NCBI GenBank assembly: GCA_003157445.1
Contig: PMJN01000152.1
Span: 1 to 17,011, forward strand
Source of the DNA: Micrococcales bacterium
GTDB taxonomy: Bacteria > Actinomycetota > Actinomycetes > Actinomycetales > Dermatophilaceae
Direction of reading: 5' to 3'
Length of the DNA stretch: 17,011 bases
The notes beneath the pieces were generated by a model, which was not told where the DNA came from, did no database searches, and saw only the letters and a program-made list of their open reading frames with translations. The first letter of the stretch is position 1. Every line of letters begins with the position of its first letter. The translations under genes and the position numbers were made by a program. Positions 7,219 to 16,653 of this stretch are shown here, one piece after another.

Positions 7219-7245
7219 GGCTGGGTCCGATCTGATCGGTCAGCC
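7219..7245. terminator. Bidirectional hairpin between convergent genes
   Basis: GGCTG at 7219-7223 pairs with CAGCC at 7241-7245, and inside it CCGA at 7227-7230 pairs with TCGG at 7236-7239, with a small bulge and a 5-base loop. It fills the gap between the plus-strand stop at 7213 and the minus-strand stop at 7240 and overlaps the latter. Confidence 0.5.
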
Positions 7246-7995
7246 AAGCTGGCCGACCACGTCAAAGCCGATCTTGATGGTGAAAGCGCCCAGTACGACG
7301 ATCAGAACCGCGCGGACGAATCCGGAGCCCTGGGCGACAGCGGTACGGGCGCCGACGTACCCGCCAGCCAGGTTGCCGAACCCCATCAGCAGAGCGACCT
7401 TCCACATCACCGCCCCCGCCGGGATGAAGATGACCAGGGCGGCCAGGTTGGTGGCCACGTTGGCGATCTTGGCTTTGGCACTGGCCTGCACGAAGGCGTA
7501 GCCGAGCAGACCCACCAGGGCGAACACCAGGAAGGAGCCCGTTCCGGGACCAAGGGCACCGTCGTAGATGCCGATCAGGAAACCGACCCCTATGGCAGCC
7601 AGCACGTGGCGGTGTCCTGAGAATCGCAGGGCAGTCTTCGTGCCGAGTCTCGGTTTGAACAGCGTGTAGGTCCCGACACCGATCAACACCACCAGGATGA
7701 TCGGATTGAAGGCAGCCTTGGAGATGTGCGAGACGAGAGAGGCACCGATCAGCGCTCCGGCAAACGCCAACAGTGACAACGGGATCGCGGTCTTCAGGTC
7801 TGGCTTGACGTGGCGGTAGTAGGTCGCTGCGCTCGCCGAGGTGCCACAGATCGAGCTGACCTTGTTGGTCGCCAAGATCTGAACGGGAGCAACGTGAGGG
7901 AACCCGAGCAGCAGTGCAGGGATCTGAATCAGGCCGCCGCCGCCGACGACCGCGTCGACCCATCCAGCGCACATGGCGGCCACGCCCATCAGCAC
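7240..7995 (-). CDS. TSUP (TauE/SafE, DUF81) family membrane permease
   Basis: A roughly 251-residue, eight-helix protein with the two-repeat layout of the 4-toluene sulfonate uptake family. Repeat 1 has GWVDAVVGGGGLIQIPALL (11-29) and ATNKVSS (42-48). Repeat 2 has GALGPGTGSFLVFAL (146-160) and AKIANVATNLAALVIF (175-190). Such proteins export or import sulfur-containing or organic anions across the cytoplasmic membrane; the substrate here is not predictable. The start shown is GTG 7995 (ATG 7989 is the alternative), yet neither has a ribosome binding site. The in-frame stretch upstream encodes LSDPSTLTLV, which looks like the usual N-terminus and begins with CTG at 8022 overlapping the upstream stop codon. 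It is last in the proS-HAD-TSUP unit. Confidence 0.88.
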   Translation of the reverse strand: MLMGVAAMCAGWVDAVVGGGGLIQIPALLLGFPHVAPVQILATNKVSSICGTSASAATYYRHVKPDLKTAIPLSLLAFAGALIGASLVSHISKAAFNPIILVVLIGVGTYTLFKPRLGTKTALRFSGHRHVLAAIGVGFLIGIYDGALGPGTGSFLVFALVGLLGYAFVQASAKAKIANVATNLAALVIFIPAGAVMWKVALLMGFGNLAGGYVGARTAVAQGSGFVRAVLIVVLGAFTIKIGFDVVGQLG

Positions 7996-8018
7996 GAGGG
8001 TGAGCGTGGAGGGATCGC

Positions 8019-8759
8019 TCAGCGCGGCTGCCAGCCGTCAAGGATGTCCAGAATATCGAGCAGCTCGTGTGCAACCCCGTCAGGAGTTACCTCGACCTCA
8101 ACCTGCTGGGAAACCGGGATCTTCGAGTGCGGGACCCAGATGGCGCGCATCCCTGCCAACTGACTCCCGTGAATGTCCTCGAAAGGTCGGTCACCCACGT
8201 AGACGGCCTCGGACGGCTCCACCCCCAGAGCCGCGGCCGCTGCGCGAAAAACCTCAGGGTGCGGCTTGGTCCAGGCCAGCTCACTGGAGTAGATATCGGC
8301 GTCGATCAGGTCCAGGACTCCGTCGCGCTTAAACACCCCACGGTGGTAGTCCCCCGACCAGATGGTGTTGGACAGAACACCGACGAGGATTCCGCGCTCA
8401 TGCAGCCCTTCCCACAGCGGACGCACCTGCTCGTCGGTGAACGTATGCGGCTTCCAGAACTCCTGGTAGGCCATCAAGGCGGCTTCGGCCCTCAGATCGC
8501 CCGCCGGTAAGCCCGCCTCCGCGAGGATCTCGTGCAGGCGTGCGCTGCTGTGCTCGGTCCGGCTGCGCTCCCAGGCCGCGTCCTCGGCGACCAGAATGCG
8601 CGCGGCCAGCGAGAGCGCCTGGGCCTCCTCGGCGTGGACCTGACGGGCGAACACCCGCCACTGCTCCTCGATGTCGACGGAGTGCCACGGCGTGAGGGTG
8701 CCGCCCCAGTCGAAGATGACCGCACGACAGCGGGGCCGGACAGACACGACGGGGTTCAT
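8019..8759 (-). CDS. HAD-superfamily hydrolase (subfamily IA), atypical motif I
   Basis: A 246-residue HAD protein. Motif I is FDWGGTLT (Asp17 nucleophile), motif II is Ser130-Asn131, motif III is Lys165 in the stretch WTKPHPEVF, and motif IV is VGDRPFEDI with Asp190 and Asp195. An alpha-helical cap lies between motifs I and II (about 25-105). The residue two after the nucleophile, normally the acid/base Asp, is Gly19. Many DFGG/DWGG-type HAD proteins share this, and catalysis by them may be weaker or different. The substrate is unknown; phosphoglycolate- or haloacid-type small molecules are the family norm. Its ATG (8759) shares a base with the proS stop (TGATG), so its translation is coupled to proS. 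Confidence 0.88.
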   Translation of the reverse strand: MNPVVSVRPRCRAVIFDWGGTLTPWHSVDIEEQWRVFARQVHAEEAQALSLAARILVAEDAAWERSRTEHSSARLHEILAEAGLPAGDLRAEAALMAYQEFWKPHTFTDEQVRPLWEGLHERGILVGVLSNTIWSGDYHRGVFKRDGVLDLIDADIYSSELAWTKPHPEVFRAAAAALGVEPSEAVYVGDRPFEDIHGSQLAGMRAIWVPHSKIPVSQQVEVEVTPDGVAHELLDILDILDGWQPR

Positions 8760-10579
8760 CAGCTCGCTGCGTGCGCAACGTCGGAGATGGCCGCTCCGCC
8801 CGACCTGGACCCACGCACCTCGGACACCACTTCGTCGACGATCTGGTCGAGCGGCACGTGACGACTTTCACCGGTGGCACGGTCCTTGATCTCGATCGTG
8901 CCAGCCTCAAGGCCCTTGCCGACGATGAGAATGGTAGGCACTCCGATCAGCTCTGCGTCCTTGAACTTCACCCCGGGTGAGACCTTCCTGCGATCGTCAT
9001 AGATAACCTGGACTCCGCGCGCTGCCAGCGCATCGGCGACCTCGGCGGACTTGGCGAAGACCTCCTCCGCCTTGCCTGTGGCCACCAGATGGACGTCCGC
9101 AGGCGCGATCTCGCGAGGCCACACCAGACCGAACTCGTCGTGACAGCCCTCGGCCACCGCGGCAACGGCACGACTGACCCCCACCCCATAGGAACCCATG
9201 GTCACCGTCACCAGCTTGCCGTTCTTGTCGAGAACCTTCAGGTCCAGCGACTCGGCATACTTGCGACCAAGCTGGAAGATGTGCGCCATCTCGATGCCTC
9301 GAGCGGCCTCAAGGCGCTGACCACAGTTGGGGCATTCGTCACCGTCGCGCACCTCGGCCGCCTCGATCGTGCCAGCGGCGGTGAAGTCGCGTCCGGCCAC
9401 CAGCCCGATCACATGCCGGCCCGGGGCGTCGGCCCCGGTGACCCAGACCGTGCCGTCCACGACGCGGGGGTCGAGCAGGAACTTGATCCCGGACTTGGCG
9501 TCCTCGCCCAGCACCCCCGGGCCCATGTAGCCCTTGGCCAGCGCGGGGTACCTGGCAAAGTCGGCTTCGTCGAAGGCCTCGATCTCAGCGGGCTCGACCT
9601 GAGCCCCGAGTCGCTTCTCGTCGATCTCGCGGTCACCAGGCACCCCAATGGCCAGCGGTTCACGACGACCGTCGGGGTGGACCACCGTCACGATCACGTT
9701 CTTGAGAGTGTCGCTGGCCTGCCAGAGCCGGTCGGGGCGAGGGAAAGCCGCATTGAGGTGGTCCACCAGGCTCGCGATGGTGGGGGTGTCGGGAGTGTCC
9801 TCAACGTGGGCGTCCGGCAACCCGTCATAGGCGATCGCTGGCGGCACGGGCACCTTCACAGCCTCGACATTGGCCGCATAGTCGCAGGAGGTGCAACGCA
9901 CATAGGTGTCTTCGCCGTTCTCGGCCGTAGCCAGGAACTCCTCGGACGCCGAACCCCCCATCGCACCAGAGGTCGCCCTGACGATGACGTACTCAAAACC
10001 GAGACGGGCGAAGATCTTGATGTAAGCCGCGCGGTGCATGTCATAAGCGGCTTGCAGGCCCGCGTCGTCCACGTCGAAGGAGTATGAGTCCTTCATGATG
10101 AACTCGCGGCCCCGCAAGAGGCCTGCGCGCGGACGCACCTCGTCGCGATACTTGGTCTGGATCTGATAGATCGACAGCGGCAGGTCCTTGTAGGAACCGT
10201 AGAGGTCCTTGACCGTCAGCGTGAACATCTCTTCGTGCGTGGGACCGAGCAGGTAGTCGGCACCCTTACGATCCTTGAGCCGGAAGATGTTGTCGCCGTA
10301 TTCTGTCCAGCGGCCGGTCGCCTCAAATGGCTCCTTGGGCAGCAGTGCCGGAAAGCAGAGCTCCTGGGCGCCGATAGCGTCCATCTCCTCACGCACGATG
10401 CGCTCGACATTGCGCAACACCTTCAGCCCCAACGGCAGCCAAGTGTAGATACCGGGGGCGACGCGGCGGATGTAGCCGGCACGAACCAACAGCCGGTGGC
10501 TGGGCAGCTCCGCATCGGCCGGGTCCTCGCGCAGGGTTCGCAGGAACAGGGTCGACATGCGTAAGGCCGGCGTTGACAC
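8759..10579 (-). CDS. proS: Prolyl-tRNA synthetase, bacterial type with editing insertion
   Basis: A class II synthetase that charges tRNA-Pro with proline in the cytosol. It has 606 residues from the chosen start. Motif 1 lies at about 35-80 ([20 protein letters not shown]). The proline-binding GPTHEE is at 112-117. Motif 2 is [20 protein letters not shown] (145-164). The insertion/editing domain runs from about 225 to 405, bracketed by CTSC (229-232) and CPNC (416-419), probably a metal-type four-Cys site. Motif 3 is GSYGVGVSR (462-470). The anticodon-binding domain starts at about 490. The GTG at 10579 is chosen because AAGGAG stands five to six bases before it. An in-frame ATG at 10558 is less well placed, and the frame further upstream is not homologous. 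It is followed by the HAD gene with a one-base overlap. Confidence 0.97.
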   Translation of the reverse strand: MSTPALRMSTLFLRTLREDPADAELPSHRLLVRAGYIRRVAPGIYTWLPLGLKVLRNVERIVREEMDAIGAQELCFPALLPKEPFEATGRWTEYGDNIFRLKDRKGADYLLGPTHEEMFTLTVKDLYGSYKDLPLSIYQIQTKYRDEVRPRAGLLRGREFIMKDSYSFDVDDAGLQAAYDMHRAAYIKIFARLGFEYVIVRATSGAMGGSASEEFLATAENGEDTYVRCTSCDYAANVEAVKVPVPPAIAYDGLPDAHVEDTPDTPTIASLVDHLNAAFPRPDRLWQASDTLKNVIVTVVHPDGRREPLAIGVPGDREIDEKRLGAQVEPAEIEAFDEADFARYPALAKGYMGPGVLGEDAKSGIKFLLDPRVVDGTVWVTGADAPGRHVIGLVAGRDFTAAGTIEAAEVRDGDECPNCGQRLEAARGIEMAHIFQLGRKYAESLDLKVLDKNGKLVTVTMGSYGVGVSRAVAAVAEGCHDEFGLVWPREIAPADVHLVATGKAEEVFAKSAEVADALAARGVQVIYDDRRKVSPGVKFKDAELIGVPTILIVGKGLEAGTIEIKDRATGESRHVPLDQIVDEVVSEVRGSRSGGAAISDVAHAAS

Positions 10580-10799
10580 GGGATCTCCTTGGTCAGGTCC
10601 GGGCAGAGGCGCACCGGACACCTGAGGATATCGGCACGAGGTTGATGGCCTGACGGCCCCAGCAGGTCTGCCCAGGTTGTAGCGGTCCCGCCGGGAGGAT
10701 GCGTCCACCCTGGCGCATCGCCACATCCTTAGTGGGGTCGCATCAATCTGCTCCCAGCGGCACACTCGCCTGAGACTTTGGAAGGGCCGGTGGCTTACC
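10580..10799 (-). promoter_or_regulatory. 220-base leader/promoter region of proS
   Basis: This is the only long gap in the minus-strand block, so proS probably has its own promoter here. A hairpin of six perfect base pairs (10698-10703 with 10714-10719, 10-base loop) lies in the middle. On the minus strand AGGGTGG falls in that loop and GGGACCGC follows, faintly recalling the tRNA-binding bulge of a T-box, but the full consensus is not met. No riboswitch class could be assigned. Confidence 0.3.
10585..10590 (-). promoter_or_regulatory. Ribosome binding site of proS
   Basis: The minus strand reads AAGGAG here, ideally spaced before GTG 10579. It fixes the start of proS well inside a much longer open frame that runs up to 10765. 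Confidence 0.75.
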
Positions 10800-11642
10800 T
10801 CACATCAGGACAGTGGCGAAGCTGCCGAACTCGGTGAATCCCACGCGCGCATAGGTCGCTCGGGCAGGGGTGTTGAAGTCGTTGACGTAGAGCGTGACCA
10901 CCGGTGCGACTTCGGCCCTGACCTGCTCGACCACCGCGGCCATGGCGGGTGCCGCGAGTCCCTGGCCACGCCAGCTCGGGGCCACCCAGACTCCCTGAAT
11001 CTGAGCAACCCCTAAGGCCACCGAGCCAATGTCAGCCTTGAATACGACCTCACCGCCTTCGACCCGCACGAACGTGTGTCCCTGCCTGATCAGAGATGCG
11101 ATGCCCTGCCGATAGAGCTGTCCCGAGCCTCGGTACGGCGGGTAGCCGATCTCCTCGGTGAACATAGCCGCAGCGGCCGGCATCACCAGCTCGACTTCGT
11201 CAAATCGCGCCAGCCGAACATACGGGTCGCATGGCGTACCGGGGGGAAGTGGGCCTGCCGTGGCCAGCAACGGCTGGTGGGAGCGCACTGTGCGCGGCTG
11301 CCCCCAGGTGGGTCGCAGGGCCTCCCACAATGGCAGCACCATGGCAGAGGGCCCGAAAACCGAGGAGCAGTGATGGCGCCATCGGCGCATCTTGGCAGCG
11401 AAGGCCGCGATGGCCGCTCCGTCACACTCCACAGGGACCAGATTGGCCGACGCCCAGCAAATCGCTTTCAGACCGGAGCCCTCCGCATAGCCCAGCATCG
11501 CACCCGGGGAGGTGGCGAGCCCGCCATCCAGGATGCGCGCGGCGACAAAGACGTTGGTGCGGATATCGCGAGCGCAGACTTCCAAAGCCTGGTCACGGTC
11601 AGCCGTGGTCAGGGCGCGGACGGGACTGTGGGTGCGTAGCAC
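10800..11642 (-). CDS. GNAT-family acetyltransferase with DUF4081 domain (Rv2867c-like)
   Basis: A 280-residue two-domain protein. The N-terminal half (about 8-125) matches the DUF4081 type seen before GNAT domains in actinobacteria. The C-terminal half (about 140-280) is a GNAT fold with the acetyl-CoA loop [11 protein letters not shown] (R225-x-x-G228-x-A230 form of Q/R-x-x-G-x-G/A) and the [13 protein letters not shown] motif near the end. It would transfer an acetyl group from acetyl-CoA to an unidentified amine; the target is not known for this family. It sits 58 bases after ispG, the same neighbourhood as Rv2867c of M. tuberculosis. The start is GTG 11642, with a moderate GGCAGG further upstream. 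Confidence 0.88.
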   Translation of the reverse strand: MLRTHSPVRALTTADRDQALEVCARDIRTNVFVAARILDGGLATSPGAMLGYAEGSGLKAICWASANLVPVECDGAAIAAFAAKMRRWRHHCSSVFGPSAMVLPLWEALRPTWGQPRTVRSHQPLLATAGPLPPGTPCDPYVRLARFDEVELVMPAAAAMFTEEIGYPPYRGSGQLYRQGIASLIRQGHTFVRVEGGEVVFKADIGSVALGVAQIQGVWVAPSWRGQGLAAPAMAAVVEQVRAEVAPVVTLYVNDFNTPARATYARVGFTEFGSFATVLM

Positions 11643-11700
11643 TGCTTAAGCCTGCCTTGCCCAGATGGCCTTGTCGACAGGTGGGGACGGCACGCGGGTA

Positions 11701-12864
11701 TCAGCCCACAGTGACGACTGGACCGGAGGAGGCACCTTCGTCGCCGGCCGGCTCGCCCATCTTCTCGGCGATCCGCATGGCCTCTTCGATCAGGGTCTCG
11801 ACGATCTGGGACTCAGGAACCGTCTTGATGATCTCGCCCTTGACGAAGATCTGTCCCTTGCCGTTGCCCGATGCCACACCCAGATCCGCCTCACGTGCCT
11901 CACCTGGGCCGTTCACGACACAGCCCATGACTGCAACGCGCAACGGCACCTGAAGGCCGTCGAGCCCAGCCGCCACCTGATCGGCCAAGGTGTACACGTC
12001 CACCTGAGCCCGACCACACGAGGGACACGACACGATCTCCAGTCTGCGCGGGCGCAGGTTCAGCGACTGCAGGATCGCGATGCCGACCTTGATCTCCTCC
12101 ACCGGGGGGGCCGACAGCGACACGCGGATGGTGTCACCGATGCCCTTTGCCAGCAGTGCTCCGAAGGCCACCGAAGACTTGATGGTCCCCTGGAACGCGG
12201 GTCCGGCCTCGGTGACGCCGAGGTGCAGCGGCCAGTCACCACGGGCGGCCAACTGCTCATAGGCCTTGACCATCACGACCGGGTCGTTGTGCTTGACCGA
12301 GATCTTGAAGTCGTGGAAGTCGTGCTCCTCGAACAGGCTTGCCTCCCAAACGGCCGACTCGACCAGAGCCTCAGCAGTGGCCTTGCCGTACTTGGCCATG
12401 ATGCGTGAGTCCAGTGATCCGGCATTGACACCTATCCGCAAAGAGACGCCGGCGTCCTTGGCCTCCCGGGCTATCTGCTTGACCTGGTCGTCGAACCTGC
12501 GGATGTTGCCCGGGTTGACCCGGACCCCCGCGCATCCTGCCTCAATCGCCGCGAAGACGTACTTGGGCTGGAAGTGGATGTCGGCGATGACCGGGATCTG
12601 ACTGTGTTTAGCGATCTCGCCCAGTGCGTCGGCGTCGTCCTGGGTCGGGCAGGCCACCCGCACGATGTCGCACCCGGTCGCTGTCAGTTCGGCAATCTGC
12701 TGCAGCGTCGCGTTGACGTCGGTTGTCGGGGTCGTGCACATCGACTGCACAGAGACGGGAGCGTCCCCACCCACATCCACAGTGCCGACCTTGATCTTGC
12801 GGGACTTGCGCCGGGGTGAGAGAACCGGAGGGGGCAAGGGGGGCATACCGAGAGAAACCGACAT
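11701..12864 (-). CDS. ispG: 4-hydroxy-3-methylbut-2-en-1-yl diphosphate synthase (IspG/GcpE)
   Basis: Converts methylerythritol cyclodiphosphate into HMBPP in the MEP isoprenoid pathway, using a [4Fe-4S] cluster, in the cytosol. It has 387 residues from the chosen start. The TIM-barrel half has [31 protein letters not shown] and RVNPGNI. The cluster half has SCPSCGR (Cys280, Cys283) and GCVVNGPGE (Cys315, Glu322), which supply three Cys and one Glu ligand. All key residues are present. ATG 12864 is preferred, with GAGGGA about ten bases before it. GTG 12882 would add six residues and has a poor ribosome binding site. It lies between the site-2 protease (54 bases upstream) and the GNAT gene. 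Confidence 0.97.
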   Translation of the reverse strand: MSVSLGMPPLPPPVLSPRRKSRKIKVGTVDVGGDAPVSVQSMCTTPTTDVNATLQQIAELTATGCDIVRVACPTQDDADALGEIAKHSQIPVIADIHFQPKYVFAAIEAGCAGVRVNPGNIRRFDDQVKQIAREAKDAGVSLRIGVNAGSLDSRIMAKYGKATAEALVESAVWEASLFEEHDFHDFKISVKHNDPVVMVKAYEQLAARGDWPLHLGVTEAGPAFQGTIKSSVAFGALLAKGIGDTIRVSLSAPPVEEIKVGIAILQSLNLRPRRLEIVSCPSCGRAQVDVYTLADQVAAGLDGLQVPLRVAVMGCVVNGPGEAREADLGVASGNGKGQIFVKGEIIKTVPESQIVETLIEEAMRIAEKMGEPAGDEGASSGPVVTVG

Positions 12865-12918
12865 AGCGTCAGTATCCCTCACCTGCAGCGGCCCGAGAAT
12901 CGCGGTCGGGTAAGGCGC

Positions 12919-14274
12919 TCAGCCCCCGAGCTTGACGGGGTTGACCACGTCGGCGTACATCAACAGGACGCTCATGCCGATCAGCGCAATCGCAACCACA
13001 TACGTCACCGGCAGAGCCTTGGCGACGTCGACGTAGCCCGGGTTGGGCCGGCCGCGCAGCTTGGCCACCTGACGCTTGGTTCCCTCCCACAGCGCGCCTG
13101 CGGCATGTCCGCCGTCCAGGGGCATCAGGGGGATGAGGTTGAAGACGAACAGCGCGATATTCAGCGAGGCTATGAGGCTGATCAGCAGCACGAGCCTGGA
13201 GGATCCGGAGCTGGACCCAGTCACCCCGGAGGAGACCGGCCCGGAGGCCACTTCGCCGGCCAAGCGCCCCACGCCGACCACGGACATCGGACCGTTCGGG
13301 TCCCGAGCGCCGCCGCCGAAAGCGGCCTTGGCGATGCCACTCATCTTCTGCGGAATATTCACGATGACCCCGGCCGTTGCGGCGACCTGGTTTCCGACCA
13401 GTGCGGGCACAGCGGTGACAGGCTGCTTGACCATCTGTTCGCTACCCGAAAGACCCAGGAAACCGACACGATCGATGATGGGCTTGCCGTTAGGACTAAG
13501 AACGAGGTTGCCGACCGAGTCGACCCTTGGCACGTTGTTAAGGATCGGAGTCACAACCAGGTTCAGAGTCTTGCCAGCCCGCTGGACGACGATGGGAATT
13601 GTCCGGCCACCGTTGGGACGGGTCAGTGCCCTGACGTCATCCCAGTTGTTGACCGACTTGCCGGCCATGGAAACAATCTGGTCTCCGGGCCGGATGCCCG
13701 CGACGTCGGCAGGAGCCTTCGGGTCCGATGGCGAGCACGCTGCCGGTGCCGTGCCGTTGGCCGGCACGGTCTGAACGCACTGTGAGACGCTGCTGACCCG
13801 GCTGGTGAGCCCGGGAATGCCATAGAGCGTGAAGATTCCCAACAGCAGGACCGCAGCGATGATCAGGTTCATGACCGGACCCCCGAGCATCACCACGAGC
13901 TTCTTGGGAGTCGAGAGCTTGTAGAACACGCGGTCCTCGTCGCCCGGTTTGACCTCTTCCATGGACTCCTGGCGGGCCTGGTCCATCAGCTGGGAGAAGC
14001 GGCCCGTGCTGGAGGATCGCAGGATGGAGGGGTCTGCGCCGGGTTTGGGCGGGAACATGCCGATCATCCGGGTGAATCCGCCCAGCGGTATCGCCTTGAG
14101 TCCGTACTCCGTCTCGCCCCGGTGGTGCGACCATATGGTCGGGCCGAAACCGACCATGTACTGGGTGACCTTGACGCCGAACTTCTTAGCCCAGAACATG
14201 TGGCCGGCCTCGTGCAGCGCAATGGAGACGCTGATGCCGACGGCCATGAACAGAACGCCCAGGAAATACATCAC
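12919..14274 (-). CDS. rip1: Site-2 intramembrane zinc metalloprotease (RseP/Rip1 type)
   Basis: A 451-residue polytopic membrane protease that cleaves membrane-anchored substrates, typically anti-sigma factors, within the bilayer. The first helix carries HEAGH (21-25), the zinc-binding HExx[13 protein letters not shown] (379-390) in a later helix supplies the third ligand, Asp387. A PDZ domain (about 155-250) has [12 protein letters not shown], and two cysteines, 166 and 180, precede it. A GSSSGSSR linker lies at 353-360. The closest match by memory is Rip1 (Rv2869c), and the dxr-rip1-ispG order is the same. The start is GTG 14274 or, equally likely, ATG 14271, which shares a base with the dxr stop (TGATG), implying coupled translation. 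Confidence 0.94.
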   Translation of the reverse strand: MMYFLGVLFMAVGISVSIALHEAGHMFWAKKFGVKVTQYMVGFGPTIWSHHRGETEYGLKAIPLGGFTRMIGMFPPKPGADPSILRSSSTGRFSQLMDQARQESMEEVKPGDEDRVFYKLSTPKKLVVMLGGPVMNLIIAAVLLLGIFTLYGIPGLTSRVSSVSQCVQTVPANGTAPAACSPSDPKAPADVAGIRPGDQIVSMAGKSVNNWDDVRALTRPNGGRTIPIVVQRAGKTLNLVVTPILNNVPRVDSVGNLVLSPNGKPIIDRVGFLGLSGSEQMVKQPVTAVPALVGNQVAATAGVIVNIPQKMSGIAKAAFGGGARDPNGPMSVVGVGRLAGEVASGPVSSGVTGSSSGSSRLVLLISLIASLNIALFVFNLIPLMPLDGGHAAGALWEGTKRQVAKLRGRPNPGYVDVAKALPVTYVVAIALIGMSVLLMYADVVNPVKLGG

Positions 14275-15488
14275 AGAACCAGCGTCTCACTTTCGGCAAG
14301 GCCCAGGTGCTTGTGGGCACGAATTCGCGCCCAACTTTCAGCGCTCAACACCGTATCAACGTCCAACGCGCTCGTTTCGTTGCCAGGTTCATTGCTCCAT
14401 TCGTCCACCACCCGCGCGACCGTGTCGACGATCTGCGTGAACTGGATTCGCCGGGACAGGAATGCTGCCACACATTCCTCGTTGGCCGCGTTGAAGACCG
14501 CAGGGAAGCATGAGCCCGCCGCGCCGACCGCTCTGGCCAGGGCAACAGCAGGGAAGGCGTCCTGTTCCAGCGGGAAGAACTCCCAGGTGGCGGCCTTGGT
14601 CCAGTCGACCGGCGGGCCGGCGTCGGGGACCCGGTCGGGCCAGGACATCCCCAAGGCGATGGGGATCAGCATGCTCGGCGGGCCGACCTGGGCGAGGGTC
14701 GATCCGTCGATGAACTCGACCATGGAGTGGACGTAGGACTGGGGGTGTACGACGACTTCGATGCGCTCGAAGGGGATGTCGAACAGCAGATGAGCTTCGA
14801 TGACCTCCAGGCCCTTGTTGACCAGGGTCGCAGAGTTGGTGGTCACGACCGGCCCCATGGCCCAGGTCGGGTGGGCAAGGGCCTGCTGGGGTGTGACAGT
14901 CTCCAGGGCGGCCCGGCTCCAACCGCGGAAGGGCCCGCCGCTGGCGGTGATCACCAGCTTGCGGACCTCATCGCCTGACCCACCGCGCAGGCACTGGGCG
15001 ATGGCGCTGTGCTCACTGTCCACGGGAACGATCTGCCCCGGACTGGCAGCCGCTTTGACCAGCGAGCCGCCGACGATCAGGGACTCCTTGTTGGCCAGGG
15101 CCAAGGTGCTGCCGGCGCGCAGCGCCGCCAGGGTGGGACGAAGACCAATCGAGCCAGTTATCCCGTTCAGGACCACGTCGGCCCCGCTGCCGGCGATGTC
15201 GGTGCTGGCCTGTGGGCCGACAAGGATTTCCGGTGCGAACCCACCGAGCCCCATCTCCTGGGCAACCTGGTGGATGGCAGCCGTGACGACCTCGCGCTGC
15301 CCAGTGGCCACTGCGACGGATCGGACTCCCAGAGCGACCGCCTGACGGGCCAACATGTCAAGGTTGGCGCCGCCGGCGCTGATCGCGATCACCTGGAAAC
15401 GTCCGGGGTTGGCCGACACGACCTCAATGGCCTGGGTTCCGATTGACCCTGTCGATCCCAGGATGGCGATGCTGCGCGGTGAGGTCAC
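14271..15488 (-). CDS. dxr: 1-deoxy-D-xylulose 5-phosphate reductoisomerase
   Basis: Catalyses the first committed step of the MEP pathway, turning DXP into 2-C-methylerythritol 4-phosphate with NADPH and a divalent metal, in the cytosol. It has 405 residues. The NADPH loop GSTGSIG is at 11-17. [10 protein letters not shown] (132-141), PVDSEHSAI (155-163; metal ligands Asp157 and Glu159) and [12 protein letters not shown] (222-233; third ligand Glu228) are all intact, followed by [12 protein letters not shown] in the substrate flap region. The start is GTG 15488, with only a weak GGGGT before it. Its stop overlaps the start of the site-2 protease. It lies 65 bases after the ATPase gene on the same strand, so a shared transcript is possible. 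Confidence 0.97.
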   Translation of the reverse strand: MTSPRSIAILGSTGSIGTQAIEVVSANPGRFQVIAISAGGANLDMLARQAVALGVRSVAVATGQREVVTAAIHQVAQEMGLGGFAPEILVGPQASTDIAGSGADVVLNGITGSIGLRPTLAALRAGSTLALANKESLIVGGSLVKAAASPGQIVPVDSEHSAIAQCLRGGSGDEVRKLVITASGGPFRGWSRAALETVTPQQALAHPTWAMGPVVTTNSATLVNKGLEVIEAHLLFDIPFERIEVVVHPQSYVHSMVEFIDGSTLAQVGPPSMLIPIALGMSWPDRVPDAGPPVDWTKAATWEFFPLEQDAFPAVALARAVGAAGSCFPAVFNAANEECVAAFLSRRIQFTQIVDTVARVVDEWSNEPGNETSALDVDTVLSAESWARIRAHKHLGLAESETLVL

Positions 15489-15553
15489 ACCCCATTGTCC
15501 GTCAATATCGCCCGTTGATGTCGCGTGCTTGCGCGCCGGACCGGCCAGCAGCC

Positions 15554-16552
15554 CTACTCGACGAAGATCCTCTCGTCGACCAACTCCTCCTCGACCCGTC
15601 TGCCAGCCGGGTCGAACCTCCCCTGTTTGAAGGCCTTCTCGAACTCAAGGTTCACCCTGTCAACCCCGTTGCGGTTCTTCTCGATGCTCATGACCACCCA
15701 GTTGCGGAAACGCTCGGCGCTGGCCAGGTTGTACACCAGGTGGTGGCGGGCAACCACATCGAACTTCTCATTGAAGATGAGCACCACATCGGCTGGGACG
15801 GCAACACTGGAGGAACCACGAAGGTCCTGGATCCTCATCCTCTTGCCCGAAGTCGGGCCGCCCGCGACGATACCCACGATGGGGACAGCCAGCTCGAGGG
15901 TGAGGTCCTTGAGCGCCTCGACGACAAAGGTGACCCGGTCATCCTCCGACAGGAGAATGGGTGCATCGAAATGAACCTTCTGAAGGGTGTCGACCACCAC
16001 GAACGGAATCTGCCCCGTGTCCTCCTGGAGCTTGACAATCACGTCTCTGATGGTCCCTACATCGGTGTCCGAGGACTTGGAGCGGTGCAGATGCAAGCGC
16101 TGGCCGTGCTCCCGCAGGGCCTCAATCGCCTCGACTCCACCCTCGGTCTCTGAAAGTCGTCCCTCGATGGTCGGTTCTCGCCGGTCCCGCACCTCGAACG
16201 CCTCACGGACGCCCTTCAGCTGTACGCCCATCGCACCGGCGATCTCTGCTGCCTCCATGGCGATCAACCGCTCAACCAGGGTGTGGTTGTCATGGTCGAA
16301 CGAGAAGTAGACCGCGTTATGGCCCGTGGTGGTCAAGTTCAGCATCACCTGAAGGGCAAAAGTCGTCTTGCCGGTGCCCTGTGCTCCGCCCACAAGGACC
16401 AGCTCACCGGAACGGAACCCGCCTGAGAGCGCCCAGTCCAGGGCGCTGAAGCCGGTCAGCCAGAGCTTTGCGCCGGCCGCCTGACCCACCTTCAACCGGG
16501 CCTCTGTGTCCACTAGGAGGTCGGAAACGGACTGCAACCGCTCTGTGGTCAT
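15554..16552 (-). CDS. RecA-fold ATPase resembling a stand-alone DnaB C-terminal domain
   Basis: A 332-residue protein with one RecA/DnaB_C-type ATPase domain. SGEL at 48-51 leads into the Walker A motif GAQGTGKT (56-63; Lys62). A probable catalytic acidic region follows beta-2 (YFSFDHDN, 82-89). Walker B is [10 protein letters not shown] with Asp188. [18 protein letters not shown] (243-260) resembles the DnaB H4-type loop (the D-LRGS-x-x-x-x-x-AD pattern). There is no DnaB N-terminal domain, so it is not the replicative helicase itself. It may be a KaiC/RadA-like or DnaB-derived ATPase of unknown role. Residues 105-150 form a charged insertion. The ATG at 16552 has no ribosome binding site; see the upstream promoter entry for possible leaderless expression. 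Confidence 0.75.
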   Translation of the reverse strand: MTTERLQSVSDLLVDTEARLKVGQAAGAKLWLTGFSALDWALSGGFRSGELVLVGGAQGTGKTTFALQVMLNLTTTGHNAVYFSFDHDNHTLVERLIAMEAAEIAGAMGVQLKGVREAFEVRDRREPTIEGRLSETEGGVEAIEALREHGQRLHLHRSKSSDTDVGTIRDVIVKLQEDTGQIPFVVVDTLQKVHFDAPILLSEDDRVTFVVEALKDLTLELAVPIVGIVAGGPTSGKRMRIQDLRGSSSVAVPADVVLIFNEKFDVVARHHLVYNLASAERFRNWVVMSIEKNRNGVDRVNLEFEKAFKQGRFDPAGRRVEEELVDERIFVE

Positions 16553-16560
16553 GCAAAGAG

Positions 16561-16589
16561 TGCAACACGGCGCCAGGGTGTCCTGTCAA
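16561..16589 (-). promoter_or_regulatory. Candidate promoter close to the ATPase start codon
   Basis: The minus strand has a perfect TTGACA (plus coordinates 16584-16589) with only 31 bases between it and the ATG at 16552. A -10 element would fall around 16561-16566, where GTTGCA is a poor match. The spacing would put transcription start at or next to the ATG, consistent with the missing ribosome binding site. Confidence 0.35.
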
Positions 16590-16653
16590 GGGTTCAGCAC
16601 CGCACCACTGAGCCGGTGGTCGGGTTTTGCCGGGCAGCCCCTGGGCCCCGGGG

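Noticed and set aside
7262..8074. 270-codon minus-strand open frame overlapping the TSUP gene
   Set aside because: It is Arg/His-rich and lacks hydrophobic helices; it is a shadow of the TSUP frame.
10680..10730. T-box riboswitch before proS
   Set aside because: AGGGTGG and GGGACCGC are present on the sense strand but separated and not in the contiguous T-box consensus. No Stem I specifier loop or terminator/antiterminator pair was found.
10580..10765. N-terminal extension of proS up to 10765
   Set aside because: The upstream open frame reads unlike any prolyl-tRNA synthetase N-terminus, while GTG 10579 has an ideal AAGGAG and the expected first residues.
16638..16653. Terminator after the ureohydrolase gene
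   Set aside because: Only a four-base-pair CCCC/GGGG stem in a generally G/C-rich run, without a T-run; too weak to call.
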